A stretch of 64,000 nucleotides of DNA, from assembly GCF_000006565.2 (NCBI RefSeq), contig NC_031477.1:1954043-2018042 (forward strand), in the 5' to 3' direction. The notes beneath the pieces were generated by a model that had not been told where the DNA came from, did not search any database, and saw only the letters and a program-made list of their open reading frames with translations. Position numbers and translations under genes: made by a program. Each line of letters opens with the position of its first letter. The first letter of the stretch is position 1. Of this stretch, positions 38,319-48,100 are shown piece after piece. The DNA comes from Toxoplasma gondii ME49 (Eukaryota; Apicomplexa; Conoidasida; Eucoccidiorida; Sarcocystidae).

Positions 38319-39490
38319 ATGGTTATAACTGATTACAGAAAGATGCAGAAACAGATACGTATATGTGGTAAAGATGCGCAAGTAGGAGCAGGTGCACAGC
38401 AACGGAGGTCGAGAGCCTCAGAGTTGTACGTACAGGCAGAGGCATGCAGTGATATATCAAAGTAACTGAAGAGGTGTACAGAGCCATGTAGGCACAGTCA
38501 AAGGTGAATGCATGTGTGTACATTTCAGCATTCATTTCACTTCCTTTTATGTGCTCACGGGCCTGCTGCGGCCATGTGAAGAGAAGACGTTTTTGCATGC
38601 ACTTTTTAAGGTGCATGCGAATCGTTAGCTCTTGAAGCTTTTGCCTGGCGGAGTCGCCCATCAGGAGCGTTGAGCCTTGCACCGAGGTGGATTGCGCGGT
38701 TCTTTCAGTGATTTGTTTTTCATCTTCGTCTCCGTTGCAAGCATGTTCTTTTTCCATTTCAGGGGGTCTGTTGGCGCTTCCGCCCGCGGTGCTTCCCAGC
38801 GAAGCGATGAAAACGGAGCTGTTGGTGAGTGTGTGTTTGGAGCAGTTTTCAGAATTAATTTTCTTCTCTCGTTGGCTTCACAGTGCCCTGCATGTGATTT
38901 GCTTTGGCCAATTTCTGTTCTCGCAGACTTCTTCCTTGCCCTTCTCTTCTTCCTTGCTCTTCTCTTCTTCCTCGCTGTCTCACTCGCTCTGTGCGTTCTT
39001 CCTTGACCTGCGTTTGTGTTGTGCTGGCGTTGCTTTCCCTCAAAAAAATGCAGGCGAAGCTTTGCAGGTCCGATACTTGCAGCGTTTCCGAGGCAGTTGA
39101 AGACCTCGCGTACAGGTGAGGCATCGCGACTACGAGAAAGAAGCAGACAGGGTGCTTCGCGAGCAAACTCCAGTTACCATTCCGCGCGTCATGTGACGCG
39201 AAACGCACAAGAATCTGAAAGCCAGGGCGGCGACTTTCTTCTCGCCTCTCGAGGCCGCGTGCTTCGTCTCTTTTGTCTTCTCTCCAGGGGATTTGGCGTC
39301 CTCTCTCCCGCGCTCGCTCTTTCGCTTTTTTTGTTTCTCTTCTCTCTGCATGCATGTCCGTCGCGTCCCGTCCGGTGTGCGTTCTTCGCTCCCTCCTGTC
39401 GTTCTCTCTCCTCGCCGCTAGCGTTCCCTCTTTCTTCCTGCTTTTTCACTGTGCAGATGCGAACAAGTCTGCCTCCGAAACCGCGCTTGA
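29779..39490 (+). CDS. Transportin-3 / importin-13-type karyopherin beta
   Basis: A RanGTP-regulated HEAT-repeat import receptor; family members carry SR splicing factors and related cargo into the nucleus. Thirteen exons: 29779-32415, 32977-33048, 33512-33615, 34045-34381, 35059-35109, 35642-35755, 36512-36605, 37107-37162, 37729-37806, 37960-38017, 38763-38824, 39054-39115 and 39457-39490. Phases agree, giving about 1,252 residues against roughly 920 in human TNPO3. Family blocks seen: the N-terminal helix pair (VVQMLQTLYFNTDP, QADVWLRQWQKSSDAW; residues 16-49), VTQLSLCLADLALQ (147-160), AHQRIVEKALRCLKHAVRC, and LLALPPAVLPSEA near the C-terminus. It ends CEQVCLRNRA then a stop, like the C-terminal ECKQVCWALRDF of TNPO3. 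The start is the first ATG, in good context (GCCATGG). The first exon holds 879 codons and acidic or Ala-rich insertions. Confidence 0.92.
32447..32574. repeat. Two (TA)n runs in transportin-3 intron 1
   Basis: Runs at 32447-32473 and 32551-32574, soon after the donor at 32416. Confidence 0.92.
33253..33315. repeat. TATATTTA microsatellite in transportin-3 intron 2
   Basis: About 60 bp of TATATATTTA units between exons 2 and 3. Confidence 0.92.
34926..34971. repeat. TA/TACA microsatellite in transportin-3 intron 4
   Basis: About 45 bp of TACATATA passing into pure TA, roughly 90 bp before the exon starting at 35059. Confidence 0.92.
36751..36786. repeat. (TA)n microsatellite in transportin-3 intron 7
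   Basis: Mostly pure TA between the exons ending at 36605 and starting at 37107. Confidence 0.92.
37446..37618. repeat. TA and ATGCATATGCATA arrays in transportin-3 intron 8
   Basis: TA runs interspersed with ATGCATATGCATA blocks at about 37446-37531, then a pure TA run at about 37586-37618, all between exons 8 and 9. Confidence 0.92.
38277..38319. repeat. (TA)n microsatellite in transportin-3 intron 10
   Basis: About 40 bp of TA repeat next to ATGCGCATGCATATGC, in the intron between 38017 and 38763. Confidence 0.92.
38931..38977. repeat. 18-bp pyrimidine tandem repeat in transportin-3 intron 11
   Basis: Units of CTTCCTTGCCCTTCTCTT start at 38931, 38949 and 38967 (partial), between exons 11 and 12. 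Confidence 0.8.
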
Positions 39491-40008
39491 GCAGCGAGGT
39501 CAGCCAGCTAAGAGTCTCGCCTCGAGTTTTGCAGCCTCCGGAGCGAGGCGGAAGAGACGATCAAACGCAAACAGGAGACGCACGAGCGTCAGACCGAAAC
39601 GATGGAATCAAGACACTGCAGGCGACAGCGAGAACGCAGGAAAAGGGTGAAACAGCGGAAAGAGAAACGTTCCGAAACTGTAAAAGATGCGGGCAGCCGA
39701 GAGAACGTACTGAGGAAGTCAAGCGAAACGAAACGCGAGGGTACAGACAAATATGAGAGAAGTGAAGGGCAGACGCAAATGGACAGACAAGCATTTGATC
39801 CCCGTCGACGAGAAAGCAAACAGCAGAATTTTTAAGCCGTTGATTTGCCCAATCGAGTTGTGGAAGCCTCTGCTTGCGAGGCCCATCCAAACGAATGGTG
39901 TCATCCAGTGTCACTCCTACGCTGTCTACGCTGTTCTCCGAACCGTTACCTCGTGCATGCACTCACGGAAATGTCCTTTCCCATATGTACATGTACATGT
40001 GTATTTAT

Positions 40009-40163
40009 GTATATATATATATATATATTTATATGTATATATATGTGTATGCGCTTGTACATATATATATGTATATGTATGTGTATGCGCCTGTACATAT
40101 ATATATGTATATATATATATATATATATATCTGTATATATATGTGTATGCGCTTGTACATATA

Positions 40164-40201
<38 letters not shown>
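40009..40201. repeat. TA/TGTATGCGC(T/C)TGTACA compound array
   Basis: Three higher-order units of roughly 50 bp, each joining ATATATATGTATA to TGTATGCGCTTGTACAT, then a pure TA run. It lies in the convergent spacer. The Tyr-Ile frames on both strands are artefacts. Confidence 0.93.
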
Positions 40202-40204
<3 letters not shown>

Positions 40205-40446
40205 GTGAACGAACAAACGGTATAAGTGTTTCCTCTCTGTCGAGATGCCGTCGCATGTGCCGTTTTTTTTCCAGAGTTTCGTCTGAGACCTCTGTAGGTT
40301 TTTTTCCGGCCAGGGGATCCGTTGGTTAAGCATTATTCAGAGTGCCTTCCTGCCGTGTGCGCGATCAACAGCACACAGATGCTTTTCGGCGCATGCATTC
40401 AGTTAGACGAATCTCTTCGCAGCGAAGCCACCAGGCGCTTGATATG

Positions 40447-40562
40447 CATGTATATACATATATATATATATATACATATATATATGTATATACATATGGA
40501 TAAATATATTGGTAACTCTATGGATAAATACATGCTTGAATATATATATATATATATATGTA
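40447..40562. repeat. TA/TACA microsatellites in the convergent spacer
   Basis: A TATATACATATATATG array at about 40447-40495 and a TA run at about 40540-40562, separated by two GGATAAATA-containing units. Confidence 0.88.
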
Positions 40563-41277
40563 TCAATACAAACTCGTAAAGTCGATACGTTGAGTTGGGT
40601 TTGCGTGCACTCATGCCTTTTCCCTCGTCCACCTCGCTCTGAAAATGCATGCGCAAACATGAGAGCTCAAAAGCATACTTTCTCGAGTCCGTCGGTTTGT
40701 GCCCTCGGTGGACGAATTGGGGGCAACTTCGCGTCGCCTGGAAAGCGCCCCGACGCCACCCGTCCGAGCGTTGGAGACTTCGCATGAAAGTTCCTAGAGA
40801 CTCTTGCTTTTCACTTCAGAGCGAACTTCGCCTTTGATTTCATGGAGGCCTTGCTTCATCCGTTTTCCAGCATTCTTTCGCCTTGCAAAATCCTTTCTGG
40901 GGAAGGCAACTCTCGCAAAAACAAGTGCCTTCTTCCAGGGAGAGAAGCGAGCCGTGAACCGACCGCCTCGAAGCCCAGCTAACGCATGCACTGCGTTCGA
41001 CGGCTAATCTGATCCGAAGGAGGCAGCGGCATACACAGATGAACTCCACAGATGACGCGCGGCAAGAAACGGAGGATTCGCGTTGCCTTCTCAATCTGAG
41101 AAACAGATGAGAACGCATTGGGCTCTCTTGCCCCTCTCTGTGGCTACGGACGTAAAGACGAGGGCGCGCGAACGTCGAGTGAAGACTTGTGGGGAGAGAG
41201 CGAGCTGTAGACGAGCTGAGGAAGACACACACAACTTGGACGCCGGAAACCCGAGGAGGACGAAACGCGAGCTCTGT

Positions 41278-44200
41278 TCACTCGACGTCGTCGCCGTCGA
41301 CCTCGCCGTAGTAGTGCACGGAGTCTTCTCCATCTCGGGCTTCAAACAGACTGTCGCGCTTGAAAGCCTTTCGTGTCTGAAAAGAAACGTCTTCGACAGA
41401 CTCGTTCGATGGACCGCCTGCATCTCTCTCAGCGGCCAACAGCGACGCTGCAGGACCTAGGCCTCTGAATGCAACCCCAGTTAAGAGCTGCAGACGAACG
41501 AGGTCTTCCGAGGTTTTGTGCCCCTCGAACTGGCCAGACCGGAGCCAGCGTGAGAGACGCAGCCTGCAGACTCGCTGGGCGCAAGTTTGAAGACTCCACT
41601 CGCATGCAAATGGGGATGTGCGAGTGTCGAATAAAGAAGAAGAAGAAAAAGGAGCTACGGAGGAGGAGACTGAAAGAGTGAGCAGGGTGGTCAAAACAGG
41701 ACGAGAGAATCAGCAGAGAGGAAAGAAAAAGGGACAGTCGAACGACGGAGAAGGAGGGCGAGGCGCGATGGGCGTTGACAAGAGACGCAGGCTCGCCACG
41801 AGACGTTTACTAGCCAGCGAGACGCACAAACTCAAAAAGCATCCAGTGTCCACCATCCGATTCTCGCTTCTCGTCTCAGTCGCATTTTTTTTTATTTCTC
41901 ACCCTGACGTTTCTGGACCCTTACCGGCTGCCAGATCTGGAGCGCATTATCTTCGGAGACCGACGCGAGCATCTGAGGCAAAAACAGAGAAAAGAACTTC
42001 TGCTCTGGACAATCAGCTGAACTCGCGTTTCTTTTCTCCCTGGGACGGCTTTGCGATCGAAGCGAGACTACGATTCGCGAAATCCCGGTCACGAGGAACA
42101 GCAGTGGCGCCTCCACGGCGCGCTCGCCGCGTCCGTCGGCAGGCTCGAGGAGGAGGCGCATCTCAGTCGTTTCTCGAAGCCGCGTCTCTCGGTGTCAGAC
42201 CGAGACTGGAACCGACTCCTCTCCCTCGCTGTGCGTCGCGTTTCGCTGTCGTCTCTGACTCTCTGCGCCTTACCAAGGAAAACAAATCCGCCTGTGGGTT
42301 CCAGTCAAAATCGTTGACTGCGCCCAGGTGACCCCCGTGCACGAAGCGAAGCTCGGGAGGTCCGTCTTCGGCCTCGTCGCTCTCCTGCTCTGCGCCAACT
42401 AGCGACAGATCGAAAATCCGGATGAGACGGTCGGTGCTGCCTGAGGACAAGCGAGCGCGGAAGAAAGCCATTGGCAGACCGACGGAGAGAGAGGGGACGG
42501 TGACGCGTCGAGGAGACGCACCGAACGAGAGGAAAACGAAACAAGAGGCAAAGGAAGAGAATGAAGAATCGGATGTGGACCAAAGAGCAGAGCGAAAGGG
42601 AGGAGAAAGCCAGACACCCGGAAAGGCAACAGAGGTACCCTTCTTCTGACATGGAAAGAAGCGTCTCGCCCCGCGTCCGAGGCTCTGCAAGGCTTCGCGG
42701 CGTTCTCGCCACACTCGAAACCTCTCGACAAGACAAGACCCTCACGACATCTTAGCATGAATATCTGCAGACATCCAAGAGAAGGAGTCTGCGCTTACCT
42801 GACGCAAGAGTTGTCTTCTCGCCGGGAGCCCACTTGAGGCAGGTGACAGCCTCACCGTGCGCATGCAGCAGTCGGTGAGCGGGGCGACGCAGAGCTCGCA
42901 AGTCCCAGATGCTTACTCCCTTAAGTCAAGAGAAACAAAAGCCGCATAGAGCACTCTCCACTGTCAGCGCCACAAGCCTGCATGCTCTCAGAATATTCGA
43001 GTAGCCCTCCGGATGTCCAAGATGTTCTCTTTCGCTCTGTCGTGCACCTGACCTCTCTTCCATTTTCTCTCCCTTCCGACCTCACTTTCCATATTCCTGC
43101 CTCTCTTTCTCTCTCTGTCTCTCTCTTTCTCTCTCTTGTTTTCTTTCATGCCTCTCTTTCTCTTTCTCTCTCTTCCAGTTTCTTGTTTTCTCTCTCTTTT
43201 TCTCTTTCTCTGAGTGCACACGACCAGAAGCGGGTCGAGCCACAGTTCTCTGTTTCCCCAGACTGCTCTCTTCGGTTTCTTCCTCGCTCCGGTTTCTTTT
43301 GGAAGAAATGAGGCAGACGCAGCGGAAACGAACGAGTCCAAAGAAGATGAAGAGACGAGGTAAAACGTAGCGAAAAGGCGGAAAACGAGGTTAAACGGTG
43401 AAAAACGAGGTCGCACGAGGATGCAAAGACGAGAAACGACAGGAAAACTCACTTTGTCTGCGCCTGCAGTTGCCACGACGTAGGGCGCATTCGCGTTCGC
43501 CGCCAGGGCGTTCGTGCATGTCCAGCTACACTGCGTCTGAGAAACCGAGAGAAGTTTTCGCAGAAAAAGAATGACCGTCCCCGAGGAAGGAAACGAAAAC
43601 GGGAAAAAAGGAAGGAGAAAGTAGAAATGATGCGGAGACGGCACAAGCGAGACGCAATGGCGCAGCGAGGCAAGGGACGACAGGGCGAAAGAAACTGAGG
43701 GAAAACGAGACACGGCAAACGTTACAGAGAAATGCAGAGGCTGGCGACTAGGAATGAGGAATGAAGTCGGAAAAAAGAACTTAAACGTCAAAGTCTCCAA
43801 CATGGGCGATCGGCGGGGGGGGGAGGGCGCAGTGCATGCGCTCAGCAGCCGAGAACAGACAAGCGCATCGAATCTCCAGAAAGGATCGGCGCGAAGGAAA
43901 TCAGAGAACTCGAAGCGACACCGAGAGAAAGGGCAGGACGCAGCACCCAGAAGACGAACGCGGCACACTGTTTGCGGCGAGAGACAAGTCGCCCAATTCG
44001 ACATTCTGCCAAGCACAGAAAGACTCATCGACAGAGTCAAGAGAATCCGAGTCCATCCCTTGAAGAAAGCGCTCGGTGACAGATTCCCTACGACGGTATG
44101 GGCGTAAGAAACAACGCAAAACGCATCTCCTTGAGTCGAGGAGAAACATGACAGTGGCAAGAGCAGGGAAACATGCAGCCCAAGAGATGGCAAGACGCGC

Positions 44201-45098
44201 GGCGGCGACAGTTCCAAGGGAGCAGCGCGTACGCAACCATGAAGCGTAGAAATGTCATAAAAAGCCTCCTCAACAGGCAGACAGCGTCTGGAAGAGCTGT
44301 CTCAAGTTCGAAGTGAAACTCGCGTCCAAATGGACCTGCTGGAAGCACAGTCCTTTTCTCGGCTGTCACTGTCTCGCCAGAGACGCCGCTCACCCGAACA
44401 ACCGGAGCTGGCGATACGCGCAGATCCCACCTAGAACAGAAGCAAGTCGCGAGAGAAAAGCGCATCCATTGCAATGTCATTCGTTCTGTCTTTTTTTAAC
44501 ATCCACATCAGTTGAACGGGCAACTCTGGAAGCGGAAACTGAGCCTGTGAATGGCGGAGGTCTGCAAGGACCGTTGGATGTATCCACTGGACGTCACATG
44601 CGCACAGAGCTGCAGAGGCACTGCGTTGAAAGCTGGAGTCGACAGAGCTGTTGCTTGGAGGAGGAAACAGAACGCCTTGCTCCACAGCAGGGATAATGCT
44701 CTGCTCCTCAATCGTATTGTACGCTTTCCTGTGCCAGGGCAGGGAAAGACACGATACACGAAACTGGGCAGAAGCTCTCGACATGAAAATTCTGAAGTTT
44801 CCAATGAACCTATTGATGCTTCACATACACACAAACCTATCCCAGAGACGAGACGATGAGCGCAGGAATCGGACAGCGAGGAGACAGGAAACCAGACGCT
44901 TCTTGAGAAACATGCAGTCAGAGAGAAGAACGAACGAGACAGACACACGCTCAACGCTGGGACGGTCGAGACGGTGAAGCTGCTTCAATAAATTACATGT
45001 TCAAGTAGCCGTCGTCACCGATGCCCAGAAGCACCTCGCCTTCGCCTTCACCGCGCTTCCAGCACACATCCTGAACAGAGAGCGAAAGAAACGAGCTA

Positions 45099-45144
<46 letters not shown>

Positions 45145-48100
45145 TATACATATATATGAATATATGTTGATAGATATACGCATGAATGTGGGGGTCATAT
45201 ATATACTTGTACATAGAGAGAGCTGTATATATTCATGTATGTCTATACGTATAGTGGTAGATAGATAGATACGTATGTAGTGGCTTACACACTTCTATAC
45301 ATCGTTATATACATACTTATATATATATATATATATATATATATTTAGTTGTGCATACAGTTATGTATGTGCTCGCATATATATATATATATATACATAT
45401 ATATATAGCTAAATGTATCAACACGCGATTTTCAGGTCGTTTCTCACACAAGTCCCCGGTAAACTTAACCAGAGGTGTAGTAGCCGCGACTAATACACGA
45501 GGATAAAGGCAACACTAAGCGCGTCATCAATGAGTGAGTGACGGGAGAACCGGTCCACTATTTTTTCGCTTCATTAGTCCGCTGGGGTGATGCAGAGCAG
45601 TCCCACAGTGCACCAGACATGCACCCCAGAGCATCTCTCCACATTTCTTTCGAATGCTCCAAGAGCAGGTTGTCTCAAATGGCGACAAAGGCTCCTCTGT
45701 CTCATGAGTCGAGAACTTCAGGCCGAGGCTTTGTCGACCTTCTTCTCTGTTGTCTCCTCCCATCCTGTGTGGCTCCCCACAGACCGCCCCAGCGCCCTTT
45801 GGTGAGCTTTGTCGCGCTCTGAAAACGTTTCTCTTCTGTCCTTGAGCTTTCTCGACTCTCTTGTCGGACTTGCGTTTCTCTCCTCGTTTGTCTCTTTTGC
45901 TCCTGAGCTGTGTCTGCGACAACCACCCTTTCGCAAGTCGCCTCCATTCGCCGCTGCTGCCTCTTCCAGTCCATCTCCAGCAGGTGTCACGAATCCGACT
46001 CTCACTCAAAGGATCGACCATGTTTCGCGTACGACGGTAATTCCCCGATAAGGACTTTCTTTTGCCTCTACCCTTTCTAGAACTGTCACCGTGTGCATGT
46101 CCCTGAAATCGTGCCGGGTACTGGTTTGGAGCTAGGGATTCTCAGTGGTGAACGCTGGGAGCATCCCCCCATCTCAGAAACTTGCCTTCTCCGTTTCTCT
46201 CACCTGTAACGGACGGAGTCTGCTGTCAGCAACCAACTTGTGAAGAGGCGCGAGTCGCTTGTGCGTTTGGGCTGCGACACAGTGCAGAGTTACACAAGCA
46301 TGCGCATGCAGGAAAACCACGTACGAAAGGCTGCATGCGTTTCACTCACTCGACACAACCGCCACAAGGAAACGCGGTAACGATCTGTTGATTCGTCTCT
46401 CTCCACACAAACAACCGCGCGTGTGAAAGGAGTTTCATTTCAGTTTTTTCAGATTGGAAACGCCTGTCCTGCAAGCGCCGCCGCAGGGTCCCCAAGGTCA
46501 CCGCGTATGTGATGTGCGGTGTCTTTGCATGTAAAGCTTTCGCTCGTTTCGCTTTCTGTGGAATGCCTGCAACGCTTCTACGAAGATGGGCTGATTCGCG
46601 CTCCATTCACCTACTCCAGTGCAAAAGAGAACAGCTGAGCAAGCTGAGGGTGTCTCTACACTTTACGGATGTAACGTGGTTCTGGTTTCTGCTTACGCTT
46701 CGAATGAAGATCCCAGACGCAGATGATGCCGTCATCCGCAGCCGACGCGATGACGTTCTCTCGCCCCGGAGGTCCCCATTCAAGGCCCCACCTGAAGCGA
46801 AGACGCAAAACCGCAAACACAGACCGAGCTCTTGCCGAACATGCCCTCGGCGAAGCGCACAGGAGGGCAATGATAAACTCTAGGAGGCGAAGCCAGCGCA
46901 GAAGCAAAAAAGCGCAGGAGACAAGCAAGCATTTAAACCGAGGACACACCAGGTTCAAACAGTGCGCGAGTCTTTCGGGACTCTCTTCACTTGTTTCTGT
47001 TCCTTTCCCCCTCTGCGTTTCCGCCGTCTCTTCACTCGTTGCCTTTCTGTCTCCTCTCTCGGACTTTTCTACCTGCTTCCTCGTCGGCGCCGGACTCACC
47101 CTTCAGCTGTATGTCCACAGAGGACTACCTCAGCCTGGGCAGTCATGAAGTCTGCAGGCGTCGCTGTCTCTGCGCTCTCTCGCGCTTTTCCGCTCTTCAG
47201 GTGCTTCGCGCCTTCACCGGCGGCACTCGAGAAAGGAAGCGCGCAGGGTCCGAAATTGCAAAAGTCAAAAATGTAGACTGCAGAGGTCGCGAACAGGGGA
47301 GACAAAACGTTTCCAGAGTGCATGCGCGCAGGCGAGCTGCCAGGAGGCGCAGCATGAGGGCTTGAAACGAAGTGTGATGCAGACACGATCTTTGGTGCGG
47401 CGGAATCGGATCCAACTTTTTTCAGACGCGCTTCCCATGCGAATTCTAGGCTTCTGAAAGAGAACCTTCTCTGAAAAGGCGATGACCGTTGACGCACAGA
47501 CGCCGACGCCTGGCGCCTAACAGGAAGAAACGAAATGGGGTAGAAGAAACGCATGCGACAGCGAAGATGGGGACCGAGAGACTTACCGCATCCGTCGAGA
47601 GCCTTGGAGGCGACCTTCGTTTGATCGCTTGGACACAGCCGAGCCCTGAGTGCCAGAGAGACGCAAGCCAAATGCGAGCAGACACTCCTTCTGGAATTTC
47701 CTTCTGCTCTCTCGCAGAAACTTCGTTCCCTTCTCCCTATAGCGAATGCCACCGTGACCCCAAAAACCTCCGCTGCTCTCGAGAGAGACACAGACGCGTG
47801 CAGAGACAGAAGAACAGATACAGACAGACGGAGCACGCATGCACCCATGCATGCGTCTGTGTGAGAAAACTGTAAACTGGAAGAATGAAACGCGCGGCGA
47901 ATGGCCATTGCACCTGTACACAAACGGAGGTGGTGTGTACACACGCAGGTACGGCTCTCCTCCTCTGTCTACCGGAACGGAACTCCGTTATATGCATATA
48001 CATATATATATATATATGTATATATATATATGTATATATATGTATATGTATATATATGTATATGTATATAATACATACATATAAACAAATACGTACGTCT

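Larger units (their letters stand above)
39491..41277. other. Convergent spacer: 3' regions of transportin-3 and the RBBP4-like gene
   Basis: About 1.8 kb lies between two facing stop codons (39488-39490 plus, 41280-41278 minus). No gene is recognisable. It contains two TA-rich arrays listed separately; the rest should hold the two 3' UTRs. Open frames just after the transportin-3 stop are Arg/Lys-rich out-of-frame sequence. Confidence 0.6.

Noticed and set aside
42988..44217. A 409-codon minus-strand frame in the RBBP4-like gene
   Set aside because: Only its 26-codon core (43530-43453) matches the WD family; the rest is intron read-through over simple repeats.
46081..46140. A reading containing FQGHAH as the missing RBBP4 WD blade
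   Set aside because: No donor gives the phase 0 end needed to join QDVCW or DVCWK at 45070; the exon at 46271-46204 fits both ends.
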